From contig UQWH01000010.1 of NCBI GenBank assembly GCA_900544705.1, positions 1 to 49,334 on the forward strand: a DNA stretch of 49,334 nt. Reading direction: 5' to 3'. Source of the DNA: an uncultured Eubacteriales bacterium (GTDB lineage: Bacteria > Bacillota > Clostridia > Oscillospirales > Oscillospiraceae). How positions within the stretch are numbered: the stretch's first letter is position 1; each line of letters opens with the position of its first letter. The position numbers were made by a program, and so were the translations under genes. The notes under the pieces were generated by a model, which did not search any database, had not been told where the DNA came from, and was given only the letters and a program-made list of their open reading frames with translations. Positions 17,466 to 25,461 of this stretch are shown here, in pieces.

Positions 17466-18383
17466 TTAATAGGGGAGCGCGCTGCCGCCGATAAACTCGC
17501 GCAGCAGGGAATCCTCCGGCACCAGCGCCGGATCGACCTCCGGCAGCTCGCGGAGCACCTGCACCGCGTCGGCAAGGTCGGGATATTCCGCCTCCAGCCG
17601 GTCAAGCGCCCCGGCAAGGCAGGTGTGGTAGACGCCCATTTCGGCGGAGTAGAACGAATCGATGCTGTAGTGCGCGTGCTGCTTGAAGGGCATGATGTAC
17701 TTCTGCTCACCGTGGTCCACGCGCTCGCGCATCCCGATCGTCTGCTCGTAGGGGCGGCCGCGGCAGAGATTGTCGCGGAGCATCCGCCGCACCAGACGGA
17801 TCTTGGACGGGTGCAGAACGCTGCCGTCCTGCGCCGTGATGCGCGTGCGCACGCTGACATAGATGCGTGTGGTAGAGTCGGCGTGGCCGGTGACGTCGGG
17901 ATTCAGGGCGTGGATGCCCTCCATGATGATCAGCTCGCCGGGCTTGCGCCGGAGCGTCCGCCCGTCAAAGACGCGGCGGCTGGTCTTGAAATCATAGCGC
18001 GGCAGCTCGATCTCCTGCCCGTCGAGGATCTGACTGAGCTGCTGCTGAAAAAAGGGGATGTCCACGCGTGTGGGCTTTTCCAGATCCAGCTCGTTGCGGT
18101 GCAGCAGCTCGATCTCCCGCTCGGTCAGGGGGAGAAAATAGTCGTCCATGCAGAGCGTGTGCGTTTCCATGCCCTTGCGGTCAAGCTCCCGCTCAATCAG
18201 AAGAGCGGTCGTGGTTTTGCCGGAGCCGGAGGGCCCGGCGAGCAGGACGACGGGACGCTGGCGCGCATTGGCGGCGATCAGCTCGGCGGCCTGCGCGATC
18301 TGTTTGAAATAAAATCTTCTGTCGCTCTCCAGGACGGCCGACGGGTCGGCGGTCAGCAGAGAACGAAGCTGGTCGGTTGTCAT
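17466..18383 (-). CDS. Uridine kinase-like P-loop (phosphoribulokinase/uridine kinase family) protein
   Basis: 305 residues from the ATG at 18383, with AAAGGAG upstream; an upstream frame start at 18443 lacks a ribosome site and overlaps the promoter. The P-loop GPSGSGKTT is at residues 50-58, and MDDYF (about 79-83) is the substrate-Asp motif of uridine kinases. PRYDFKTSRR and IIMEGIHALNP are further family motifs. It resembles the C-terminal kinase half of the longer clostridial nucleoside kinases, without their TGS/threonyl-tRNA synthetase-like N-terminus. The substrate is probably a nucleoside, but not certain. It precedes glpK. Confidence 0.82.
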   Translation of the reverse strand: MTTDQLRSLLTADPSAVLESDRRFYFKQIAQAAELIAANARQRPVVLLAGPSGSGKTTTALLIERELDRKGMETHTLCMDDYFLPLTEREIELLHRNELDLEKPTRVDIPFFQQQLSQILDGQEIELPRYDFKTSRRVFDGRTLRRKPGELIIMEGIHALNPDVTGHADSTTRIYVSVRTRITAQDGSVLHPSKIRLVRRMLRDNLCRGRPYEQTIGMRERVDHGEQKYIMPFKQHAHYSIDSFYSAEMGVYHTCLAGALDRLEAEYPDLADAVQVLRELPEVDPALVPEDSLLREFIGGSALPY

Positions 18384-18409
18384 GGCAAAGGACTCCTTTC
18401 TATTGTTGC

Positions 18410-18415
18410 AGTATA
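18410..18415 (-). promoter_or_regulatory. Possible extended -10 for the kinase-glpK unit
   Basis: Minus strand TGATATACT: TATACT at 18410-18415 with TG one base upstream. The -35 region (ATGCTT at 18433-18438) matches poorly. Confidence 0.45.
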
Positions 18416-18560
18416 TCACACATGGGCGGGGGAAGCATAGCATCTCACCAATTTTTGTGCAGTTTGACGAAAATTCTGCTGCTTACGGGAAGAACTGCCG
18501 GACGCATCTGAAAATTGTCTGCCGGAAAGCGAAGAAAGTGCCTTTTTCCGACGTTCACTA

Positions 18561-18588
18561 TTGCAATCCGGGGATAATCTTTTATAAT
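18561..18588 (+). promoter_or_regulatory. Promoter of the MATE transporter gene
   Basis: TTGCAA (18561-18566), 16-bp spacer, TATAAT (18583-18588). A second, weaker set (TTGACT 18598-18603, 18 bp, TATATA 18622-18627) overlaps the tandem repeats just downstream. Confidence 0.7.
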
Positions 18589-18605
18589 ATATAGTGTTTG
18601 ACTAT

Positions 18606-18629
18606 TATCTATATAAGTATCTATATAAG
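18606..18629 (+). repeat. Perfect tandem 12-bp direct repeat upstream of the MATE gene
   Basis: TATCTATATAAG occurs twice back to back (18606-18617, 18618-18629), in the leader between the promoter and the ribosome site. Its position just downstream of the transcription start suggests an operator or slippage-prone leader. No regulator gene adjoins it. Confidence 0.75.
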
Positions 18630-18644
18630 AAAGAGAAAAGAACG

Positions 18645-20060
18645 ATGAGCTCCTTGAAAGAAAACAAGATGGGCGTCCTCCCGATGGGGCGGCTGCTTCT
18701 GGGCATGGCGCTGCCGATGGCGCTGTCCATGCTGGTGCAGGCATTTTACAATGTGGTAGACAGCGTGTTTGTTTCGCGCATCTCGGATGTGAATAACTAC
18801 GCCTTCACCGCGGTTTCTCTTGCCTTCCCGGTGCAGAATATTATGATCGGCATCGCGACGGGCGTGGCCGTCGGCGTCAATGCGCTGCTTTCGCGCGCGC
18901 TGGGCGAGAAAAATCAGGAGGAGGTCAATTCCTCCGCGCTCAACGGTCTGGTGCTCTCTGCCTGCGGAATGCTCCTGTGCGTGCTGTTCGGCATTTTCGG
19001 CGCGGAGCCCTATATGCGCTCGCTGACCCCGCAGCCGGAAACCGTCACCTACGGCGTGGACTATATCCGCGTGATCTGCATTGCCTCCTTTGGCATCTTC
19101 GGCGAGGTGCTTTTTGAACGGCTTTTGCAGTCCACCGGCCGCACGACCTACACGATGATCACACAGGGAACGGGCGCGATCATCAACATCATCCTCGACC
19201 CCATTCTCATCTTCGGCTATTTCGGCTTGCCGCGCATGGAGGTCACGGGCGCCGCCGTCGCCACGGTGATCGGCCAGATCGTCGCCTTCTTCCTTGCGGT
19301 GCTGCTCAATAAGAAGAAAAACACGGACGTGCATCTGTCTCTCAAGGGCTTCCGCCCCAGCGGAAAGATGATCGGCCGCATCCTCGGCATCGGCGTCCCC
19401 TCCATGCTCATGATCGCCATCGGCTCGCTGATGACCTACAGCTTCAATCTGGTGCTCGACCGCTTTAACGACCCTCTGACCCAGTCTATGCTGGGCGAAA
19501 CCGGAAAGACGGTGTTCGGCGCATATTTCAAGCTGCAGAGCTTTATCTTCATGCCGGTGTTCGGCATCAATAACGCCGTGCTGGCCATCTCCGCCTATAA
19601 CTACGGCGCGCGCAAGCCAGAACGCATCACGAGCGTGATCAAATATGGAATTCTGGGCGCGACCGCCATGATGCTGCTCGGCACGGTGCTGTTTCTGGCG
19701 TTTCCGGATGTGCTGCTTGACTTCTTCAATCCGGACGCGGAAACGCTTGCCGTTGGGGAGCCGGCTCTGCGTATCATGTGTATCCCCTTCCTCGCGGCGG
19801 GCGTGTGTATTATCTTCAACGGTGTTTATCAGGGCCTCGGCAAGAGCCAGTACAGCATGTACGTTTCCATGACACGCCAGCTCATCGTTCTGATCCCCGT
19901 GGCGTATCTGCTCTCCCTCAGCGGGAGCATGGATGCCGTCTGGTTTGCCTTCCCCATTGCGGAGGTCGCCTCGCTGGCGCTGAGCATTCTCCTGATGCTC
20001 CGGCTCTACCGAAAGAAAATTCGCCCGCTTTCCGCCGAAAAAAACGCGGAAACCACTTGA
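18645..20060 (+). CDS. MATE family efflux transporter
   Basis: 471 residues from the ATG at 18645 after AAGAGAAAAG; the 17 in-frame codons before it read through the tandem repeats and are Tyr/Lys-rich, unlike a MATE N-terminus. The protein has about 12 hydrophobic helices in two halves. Its start KMGVLPMGRLLLGMALPMALSMLVQAFYNVVDSVFVSRI matches the NorM/MepA-type family, with ALSRALGEKN and a second-half repeat. It should sit in the cytoplasmic membrane and export cationic drugs or metabolites by Na+ or H+ antiport. Its stop codon lies inside the promoter of the aromatic operon. Confidence 0.93.
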   Translation: MSSLKENKMGVLPMGRLLLGMALPMALSMLVQAFYNVVDSVFVSRISDVNNYAFTAVSLAFPVQNIMIGIATGVAVGVNALLSRALGEKNQEEVNSSALNGLVLSACGMLLCVLFGIFGAEPYMRSLTPQPETVTYGVDYIRVICIASFGIFGEVLFERLLQSTGRTTYTMITQGTGAIINIILDPILIFGYFGLPRMEVTGAAVATVIGQIVAFFLAVLLNKKKNTDVHLSLKGFRPSGKMIGRILGIGVPSMLMIAIGSLMTYSFNLVLDRFNDPLTQSMLGETGKTVFGAYFKLQSFIFMPVFGINNAVLAISAYNYGARKPERITSVIKYGILGATAMMLLGTVLFLAFPDVLLDFFNPDAETLAVGEPALRIMCIPFLAAGVCIIFNGVYQGLGKSQYSMYVSMTRQLIVLIPVAYLLSLSGSMDAVWFAFPIAEVASLALSILLMLRLYRKKIRPLSAEKNAETT

Positions 20061-20085
20061 AATCTGTGCTTTCGCGTGGTATAAT
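20057..20085 (+). promoter_or_regulatory. Promoter of the aromatic amino-acid operon
   Basis: TTGAAA (20057-20062), exactly 17 bp, TATAAT (20080-20085), with TG at 20077-20078 giving an extended -10. It is one of the best promoters in the window and begins inside the MATE stop codon. Predicted start of transcription is near 20092. Confidence 0.88.
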
Positions 20086-20116
20086 CCCGTGTATCAACAG
20101 AAAGGACTCAGAGTTC

Positions 20117-20197
20117 ATGCTTCGTTCGACGTTTGCTGCATATTACTTTAACTATTACTTTTTTATGGAAAGTAATAGCGTTTCGTGCTGCAAATAA
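20117..20197 (+). CDS. Phe/Tyr-rich leader peptide of the aromatic operon
   Basis: 26 codons with an AAAGGA ribosome site 10 nt upstream. Residues 6-16 read FAAYYFNYYFF: four Phe and four Tyr in eleven codons. This parallels pheL-type attenuator peptides. The first gene downstream is a DAHP synthase of a class typically inhibited by Tyr/Phe, and the operon contains tyrA and pheA, so the amino acids sensed match the products. The last codons contain the antiterminator strand, so a ribosome finishing the peptide would cover it and favour termination. The peptide itself probably has no function beyond its translation. Confidence 0.82.
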   Translation: MLRSTFAAYYFNYYFFMESNSVSCCK

Positions 20198-20220
20198 GTC
20201 CTTTTGAATCTGTGTTGTAA

Positions 20221-20258
20221 GGCTGCACGAAAAGCATTTCGTGCAGCCTATTTTTTAT
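20221..20258 (+). terminator. Attenuator terminator before aroF
   Basis: A perfect 12-bp stem with a 4-nt loop (20221-20248) and a U-rich tail, placed between the leader peptide and the aroF ribosome site AGGGAG. There is no reason for a strong terminator here other than conditional control. Confidence 0.85.
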
Positions 20259-20275
20259 GACAGGGAGCGAAAAAG

Positions 20276-21277
20276 ATGATCACCGTATTAAGAAAAGGAA
20301 CCACACAGGCCCAGATGGAAAACCTCATCTCCTGGCTGCGCACGCAGGGACTGGATGTCCATATCTCTCAGGGCCATGATTATACCATCCTCGGCCTGAT
20401 CGGCGATACTAGCCGCATCGACATGGAGCTGCTGGCAAGCCTCGACATCGTCGAGTCCGTCAAGCGCGTCACGGAGCCCTTCAAGCAGTGCAACCGCCAG
20501 TTCCACCCGGAAGATACGGTCGTTGAGGTCGGGAATGTGAAGATCGGCGGCGGCAACTTCTGTATGATCGCCGGTCCCTGCTCCGTCGAAACCGAGGAGC
20601 AGATTATCTATGTGGCCGAGCAGGTCAAGGCGGCCGGCGCGGACATCCTACGCGGCGGCGCCTTCAAGCCCCGCACCTCTCCTTATGATTTTCAGGGGCT
20701 GAAGGGCGAGGGCATCCGCCTGCTGCTGGAGGCGAAGAAGGCCACGGGCCTGCCCATCGTCACCGAGATCATGAACGCGAATTACCTTGATCTTTTTGCG
20801 GATGTGGACATCATTCAGGTTGGCGCGCGGAATATGCAGAACTTTGACCTGCTGAAGGAGCTGGGCCGGACGAACAAGCCCATCCTTCTCAAGCGCGGCC
20901 TTGCCAACACCCTCAAGGAGCTTCTGATGAGCGCGGAGTACATCATGTCCGAGGGCAACCAGAATATCATCCTCTGCGAGCGCGGCATCCGCACCTTCGA
21001 TACCTACTCCCGCAACACGCTCGACCTGACCGCCGTGCCCATGCTGCACGAGCTGAGCCACCTGCCGGTCATCGTTGATCCCAGCCATGCCACGGGCAAG
21101 GTCCGTCTGGTGCCGCCCATGGCGCTGGCGGCGGTCGCCTGCGGGGCAGACGGCGTGATGGTCGAGGTGCATAACGACCCGATGCACGCCCTGTGCGACG
21201 GCGCGCAGTCCCTGAAGCCGGAGCAGTTCGCAGACCTTGCCAAGCGGATGCGCCGCGTGCGGGAGGCGCTCGTATGA
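20276..21277 (+). CDS. aroF: 3-deoxy-7-phosphoheptulonate (DAHP) synthase, type I-beta with N-terminal regulatory domain
   Basis: 333 residues. The first ~66 residues (MITVLRKGTTQAQ...) form the ferredoxin-like/ACT-like regulatory domain seen in the Thermotoga-type enzyme, which mediates feedback inhibition by Tyr/Phe. The catalytic barrel follows with AGPCSVETEEQI, GGAFKPRTSPYDFQG, ERGIRTFDTYSRNTLDL and VDPSHATGK, typical of the I-beta class. It condenses phosphoenolpyruvate and erythrose-4-phosphate, the first shikimate-pathway step. It is the first gene after the attenuator. Its TGA overlaps the tyrA ATG (ATGA). The symbol aroF is one of several used (also aroA in Bacillus). Confidence 0.96.
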   Translation: MITVLRKGTTQAQMENLISWLRTQGLDVHISQGHDYTILGLIGDTSRIDMELLASLDIVESVKRVTEPFKQCNRQFHPEDTVVEVGNVKIGGGNFCMIAGPCSVETEEQIIYVAEQVKAAGADILRGGAFKPRTSPYDFQGLKGEGIRLLLEAKKATGLPIVTEIMNANYLDLFADVDIIQVGARNMQNFDLLKELGRTNKPILLKRGLANTLKELLMSAEYIMSEGNQNIILCERGIRTFDTYSRNTLDLTAVPMLHELSHLPVIVDPSHATGKVRLVPPMALAAVACGADGVMVEVHNDPMHALCDGAQSLKPEQFADLAKRMRRVREALV

Positions 21278-22107
21278 CGGTCGGCATCCTCGGCCTCGGC
21301 CTGATCGGCGGCTCGCTTGCGCGGGCCTACCACGACGCGGGGCACCGCGTGCTGGGCTGCGACCGGGACGCTTCCACGGTGCAGTTTGCCCAGATGGCGC
21401 ACGCGGTGGACGCGCCGCTCACGGAGAAAAACATCGGCTCCTGCGAGCTTCTGCTGCTGGCGGTCTGCCCGCAGGCGGCGGCGGACTATCTGGAAGCCAT
21501 GGGGGATAAAATCGCAAAGACCGCGGTCGTCGTCGATTGCTGCGGCATCAAGCGGCAGATCTGCGAGGCGGGCTTCCGTCTGGCGGAGCGCTGCGGCTGG
21601 CTCTACGTGGGAGGGCATCCCATGGCGGGCACGCATTTTTCCGGCTTCAAGTACAGCCGCGCAGACCTCTTCAAGGGCGCGCCCATGGTGCTCGTGCCGC
21701 CGGTGTTCGACGACATCCGCCTGCTCGAGCGGGTGAAGGCGCTGCTTGCGCCGCCGCAGTTCGGGCAGTTTTCCGTCACCACGGCGGAAAAGCATGACCG
21801 GATGATCGCCTTTACCTCGCAGCTCGCGCACGTTGTATCCAACGCCTATATCAAAAGTCCCACGGCGGGAGCGCATCGCGGCTTCTCTGCCGGAAGCTAT
21901 AAGGATCTGACCCGCGTGGCGTGGCTCAACGCCCCCATGTGGACGGAGCTGTTTCTCGACAACAGGGATTTTCTGCTAGCCGAGCTGGACACCCTGATGG
22001 AAAATCTTCAGGTCTACCGCGATGCGCTGGCAAACGGTGACGCAGCCGCTCTGTGCACCGCACTGGAGGCGGGCAAGCGGCGCAAGGAGGAGGTTGACGG
22101 AATATGA
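21274..22107 (+). CDS. tyrA: Prephenate dehydrogenase
   Basis: 277 residues from the ATG that overlaps the aroF stop. The NAD-binding motif VGILGLGLIGGSLARAYHDAG is at the very N-terminus, and GGHPMAGTHFSGFKYSRADLFKGAP is the conserved prephenate-site segment. The helical C-terminal dimerisation domain is present but there is no C-terminal ACT domain, so tyrosine feedback is probably weak or absent at this enzyme. It oxidatively decarboxylates prephenate to 4-hydroxyphenylpyruvate, the tyrosine branch. It overlaps aroB by ATGA. Confidence 0.94.
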   Translation: MTVGILGLGLIGGSLARAYHDAGHRVLGCDRDASTVQFAQMAHAVDAPLTEKNIGSCELLLLAVCPQAAADYLEAMGDKIAKTAVVVDCCGIKRQICEAGFRLAERCGWLYVGGHPMAGTHFSGFKYSRADLFKGAPMVLVPPVFDDIRLLERVKALLAPPQFGQFSVTTAEKHDRMIAFTSQLAHVVSNAYIKSPTAGAHRGFSAGSYKDLTRVAWLNAPMWTELFLDNRDFLLAELDTLMENLQVYRDALANGDAAALCTALEAGKRRKEEVDGI

Positions 22108-23147
22108 AAACGGTAAAAGTCAAGGCATCCGGCTGCTATGATGTGAAGATCGGACGCGGTCTGCTGGACACGCTGGGGACGGAACTTTCCGCGCTCGCGT
22201 CGGGCAGCGTGCTGATCGTCACGGATACGAATGTCGCACCGCTCTGGCTGGAGCGCGCGGAGGCATCTCTGAAGGCGGCCGGATTTACGGTATATTCTGC
22301 GGTGCTCCCGGCAGGGGAGGCGTCGAAAAGTCTGGAAAACTACGGGAAGCTCCTGCGCCTGCTGGCGGACAAGCACCTGACCCGGACGGACACCGTCGTC
22401 GCTCTCGGCGGCGGCGTGATGGGCGATCTGGCGGGCTTTGCCGCGGCGACCTATCTGCGCGGCCTGCGCTTTGTGCAGGTGCCGACGACGCTTCTGTCGA
22501 TGGTCGATTCCTCCGTTGGCGGCAAGACGGCCGTCGATCTGCCGGAGGGCAAGAACCTTGCGGGCGCATTTCATCAGCCGGCCTTGGTGCTGTGCGACAT
22601 CGCCGCGCTGGACACCCTCCCGGAGGAAACCTTCCGCGAGGGCTGCGCCGAGGTCATCAAGACGGCCATCCTCTTCGACCGTCCGCTCTTCGACCGGCTG
22701 GCGCAGGACGGACTGAATTTTGACCGTGAGGACGTGATTGCGCGCTGCGTTGCGCACAAGCGCGACATCGTGGCGGAGGACGAATTTGAAACCGGCCGCC
22801 GCAAGCTCCTGAACCTCGGCCACACCGTCGGCCATGCGGTGGAAAAATGCAGCGGCTACACGGTAACGCACGGCGCGGCGGTCGCCATCGGTACGGCGGT
22901 CATGGCGCGCGCCTACTGCAAGGAGGACCGGGAGGAGATCCTGGCGGTGCTGAAAAAATTCGGCCTGCCGCTCGATACGCAGTTCACGCCGCAGGAGCTG
23001 GCGCAGGCCGCCCTTGCGGATAAAAAGCGGCAGGGCGATACGGTCACGCTCGTTGTTCCCACGGCGGTGGGGAAGTGCGAGCTGTGCCGCCTGCCGGTCT
23101 CGGAGCTGGAATCGGTCATGGAAGCGGGGCTGACGCAATGGAGCTGA
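22104..23147 (+). CDS. aroB: 3-dehydroquinate synthase
   Basis: 347 residues. Conserved motifs include the NAD-binding GGGVMGDLAGFAAATYLRGL, VPTTLLSMVDSSVGGKTAVD, and the metal-binding GCAEVIKTAIL (Glu) and NLGHTVGHAVE (His) plus a second His in VTHGAAVAIG. It converts DAHP to 3-dehydroquinate, the second step of the pathway, using NAD and a divalent metal. It overlaps tyrA by 4 nt at its start and aroA by 10 nt at its end, indicating coupled translation. Confidence 0.97.
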   Translation: MKTVKVKASGCYDVKIGRGLLDTLGTELSALASGSVLIVTDTNVAPLWLERAEASLKAAGFTVYSAVLPAGEASKSLENYGKLLRLLADKHLTRTDTVVALGGGVMGDLAGFAAATYLRGLRFVQVPTTLLSMVDSSVGGKTAVDLPEGKNLAGAFHQPALVLCDIAALDTLPEETFREGCAEVIKTAILFDRPLFDRLAQDGLNFDREDVIARCVAHKRDIVAEDEFETGRRKLLNLGHTVGHAVEKCSGYTVTHGAAVAIGTAVMARAYCKEDREEILAVLKKFGLPLDTQFTPQELAQAALADKKRQGDTVTLVVPTAVGKCELCRLPVSELESVMEAGLTQWS

Positions 23148-24391
23148 CCCTGCCGCCCGTCCGCATTTCGGGGACGATCGAAGCCATTGCGTCCAAATCG
23201 CAGGCGCACCGCCTGCTTCTGTGCGCGGCGCTGGCCGACCGCACCACGCGCCTGACCTGCGCGGAGCTTTCCGAGGACATTCAGGCCACGGCGCGCTGTC
23301 TGAACGCCATGAGCGCGTCGGTCTGCTATGCCGCCGACGCCTTCACCGTCCGCCCGCTGGCTTACGCCGAGGGCGACCTCACGCTCGACTGCGGGGAGAG
23401 CGGCTCGACGCTGCGCTTTCTGCTGCCGGTCGTCGCCGCGCTGGGGCTGTGCGCCGAGTTTAAGCTGCACGGCCGTCTGGCCGAGCGGCCGCTCTCGCCC
23501 CTGTGGGAGGAGCTGGAGGCGCATTGCTGCACGCTCTCGCGCCCCGCGCCTGACACGGTGCGCTGCGAGGGACGGCTGCACGCGGGCGTTTTCCGCCTGC
23601 CGGGCGACGTTTCTTCTCAGTTTATTTCGGGGCTTCTCTTTGCCCTGCCGCTGCTGCCGTCGGATTCGCAGATCGTCTTGACCAGCCCGGCGCAGTCGCG
23701 CGGCTATATCGACCTGACGCTGCACGCGCTGGCGCAGTTCGGCGTGACGGCAGAGCCGGCGCCGGACGGCTGGCATATCCCCGGCGGTCAGCGCTACCGC
23801 AGCCCCGGACGGCTGACGGTCGAGGGCGACTGGTCGAATGCGGCCTTCTGGCTGTGCGCGGGCGCGGTTTCCGGGCCGCTCACGGTCACGGGCCTTGCGG
23901 CGGATTCCGCGCAGGGCGACCGGAAGATCGCGGACATTCTCCGCGCGTTCGGCGCGGAGGTGCGGCAGACGGCGGATGCCGTGACGGTGTTTCCCGCGCC
24001 CCTGCGGGCCTGCGAGGTGGATGTGTCCGACATCCCCGACCTTGCGCCGCCCGTTGCACTGCTGGCTGCCTGCGCTGCGGGCGAAACGCGCCTCACCGGC
24101 GCCGGCCGTCTGCGCATCAAGGAAAGCGACCGCCTGCGCAGCATTGCCCAGACCCTGCGCGCCCTCGGCATCGAGGCGGCGGAGGGGGAGGACAGCCTGA
24201 CCGTCCGCGGCGGAACGCTCACGGGGGGACTCGTGAGCAGCCACAACGACCACCGCATCGCCATGCTGGCGGCCATTGCCGCGGGTGTCTGCCGCGGCCC
24301 CATCACGCTGCGCGGTGCGGAGGCGGTGAAAAAATCCTATCCGCGCTTCTGGACGGACTATCGAAAGATGACAAAGGAGGTCGAGCGATGA
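23138..24391 (+). CDS. aroA: 5-enolpyruvylshikimate-3-phosphate synthase
   Basis: 417 residues from the ATG at 23138, inside the end of aroB. The two-domain inside-out barrel motifs are present: SKSQAHRLLLCAAL (substrate Lys/Arg), DCGESGSTLRFLLPVVA (phosphoenolpyruvate site), GDVSSQFISGLLFALPLL, and RIKESDRLRSIAQTLRALG near the C-terminus, with SHNDHRIAMLAAIAA. It transfers enolpyruvate to shikimate-3-phosphate, step six. The region around residue 90 reads GESGST rather than the GNAGTA of glyphosate-sensitive class I enzymes, so it is probably a class II-like variant. Confidence 0.96.
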   Translation: MELTLPPVRISGTIEAIASKSQAHRLLLCAALADRTTRLTCAELSEDIQATARCLNAMSASVCYAADAFTVRPLAYAEGDLTLDCGESGSTLRFLLPVVAALGLCAEFKLHGRLAERPLSPLWEELEAHCCTLSRPAPDTVRCEGRLHAGVFRLPGDVSSQFISGLLFALPLLPSDSQIVLTSPAQSRGYIDLTLHALAQFGVTAEPAPDGWHIPGGQRYRSPGRLTVEGDWSNAAFWLCAGAVSGPLTVTGLAADSAQGDRKIADILRAFGAEVRQTADAVTVFPAPLRACEVDVSDIPDLAPPVALLAACAAGETRLTGAGRLRIKESDRLRSIAQTLRALGIEAAEGEDSLTVRGGTLTGGLVSSHNDHRIAMLAAIAAGVCRGPITLRGAEAVKKSYPRFWTDYRKMTKEVER

Positions 24392-25461
24392 GCAGCAGCT
24401 TCGGGTCCGCTTTGAGGATCACCATTTTCGGGCAGTCCCACGCGCCCGCCATCGGCGTGTGCATGGAGGGCTTCCCGGCGGGCTTTTCGCCCGATTTTGA
24501 CGAATTGGACGCTTTTCTGGCGCGGCGCGCGCCGGGACAGGGCGCGCATACGACGGCCCGCCGCGAGCCGGACCGGCCGGAGTTCCTTGCGGGGCTCGCC
24601 GGTGGCCATACCTGCGGCGCGCCGCTGACGGCGATCATCCGCAACACGGACACGCGCAGCGCCGACTACGCGGCCTTCGCGGACGTGCCGAGGCCCTCCC
24701 ATGCGGACTATCCGGCGCAGGTCAAGTGGCAGGGCGCGCAGGATGCAGCGGGCGGCGGACATTTTTCCGGCCGCCTGACCGCGCCCCTGTGCATTGCGGG
24801 CGGCCTTTGCCTGCAATACCTGCGGCAGCGCGGCATTGCCGTCGGCGCGCACATCGAGCGCATCGGTGCGGCGGCTGACCGGCGCTTTTCACCCACACAG
24901 CCGGAGCTTCCGGTGTCCGCCGGGGCGCTTCCCGTGCTGGACGCTGCCAGCGCGGCGTCCATGCTCTCCGAGATCGCCGCAGCAAAGGCCGTGGGCGACA
25001 GCGTCGGCGGCTGCATCGAATGTGCCGTGACCGGTCTGCCGGTTGGGCTGGGCAGCCCCATGTTCGGCGGGATGGAAAACCGCCTGTCGCAGATCCTCTT
25101 CGGCATCCCGGCGGTCAAGGGCGTGGAGTTCGGCAGCGGCTTTGCCTGCGCCGGACTGCGCGGCAGTGAGAATAACGACCCATACTATATGGAAAACGGC
25201 GCGGTTCGCACGCGCACCAACAACGCCGGCGGCATTCTGGGCGGCCTGACGACGGGAATGCCTCTTATTTTCCGCGTGGCGGTCAAGCCCACGCCGTCCA
25301 TCGCCCGCCCGCAGGAAAGCGTCCGCCTCTCGGAAAAATCGGACGCCGTTCTTGAAATTCACGGCCGGCACGATCCCTGCATCGTCCCGCGCGCGGTCCC
25401 CTGCGTCGAGGCTGCCGCCGCAATTGCCATTCTGGACGCACTTTTGGAGGGAAATTTATGA
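24388..25461 (+). CDS. aroC: Chorismate synthase
   Basis: 357 residues from the ATG overlapping the aroA stop (ATGA). Signatures: FGQSHAPAIGVCMEGFPAG (N-terminal), GGGHFSGRLTAPL, GGMENRLSQILFGIPAVKGVEFGSGF and RTNNAGGILGGLTTGMPL (FMN-binding region). It uses reduced FMN to convert EPSP to chorismate, the seventh step. As a monofunctional enzyme it needs a separate flavin reductase, which is not seen in the window. It overlaps pheA by 4 nt. Confidence 0.96.
   Translation: MSSSFGSALRITIFGQSHAPAIGVCMEGFPAGFSPDFDELDAFLARRAPGQGAHTTARREPDRPEFLAGLAGGHTCGAPLTAIIRNTDTRSADYAAFADVPRPSHADYPAQVKWQGAQDAAGGGHFSGRLTAPLCIAGGLCLQYLRQRGIAVGAHIERIGAAADRRFSPTQPELPVSAGALPVLDAASAASMLSEIAAAKAVGDSVGGCIECAVTGLPVGLGSPMFGGMENRLSQILFGIPAVKGVEFGSGFACAGLRGSENNDPYYMENGAVRTRTNNAGGILGGLTTGMPLIFRVAVKPTPSIARPQESVRLSEKSDAVLEIHGRHDPCIVPRAVPCVEAAAAIAILDALLEGNL

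Larger units (their letters stand above)
20092..20258 (+). promoter_or_regulatory. Leader-peptide transcription attenuator ahead of aroF
   Basis: The leader encodes a short aromatic-rich peptide (20117-20197). A terminator hairpin GGCTGCACGAAA (20221-20232) / TTTCGTGCAGCC (20237-20248) is followed by TATTTTTTAT. A second copy of the 3' arm, TTTCGTGCTGC (20181-20191), lies in the last leader codons. It can pair with the 5' arm (8 bp, one mismatch, 2 bp), forming an antiterminator. A 10-bp hairpin CTATTACTTT / AAAGTAATAG (20152-20161 / 20169-20178) covers the Tyr and Phe codons and could act as a pause hairpin. Low Phe/Tyr charging should stall the ribosome, expose the antiterminator and allow read-through into aroF. 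Confidence 0.82.

Noticed and set aside
20061..20275. T-box riboswitch for aroF
   Set aside because: I looked for the conserved T-box (TGG-ACCGCG type) before the terminator and saw none. The aromatic codons and alternative stems support leader-peptide attenuation.
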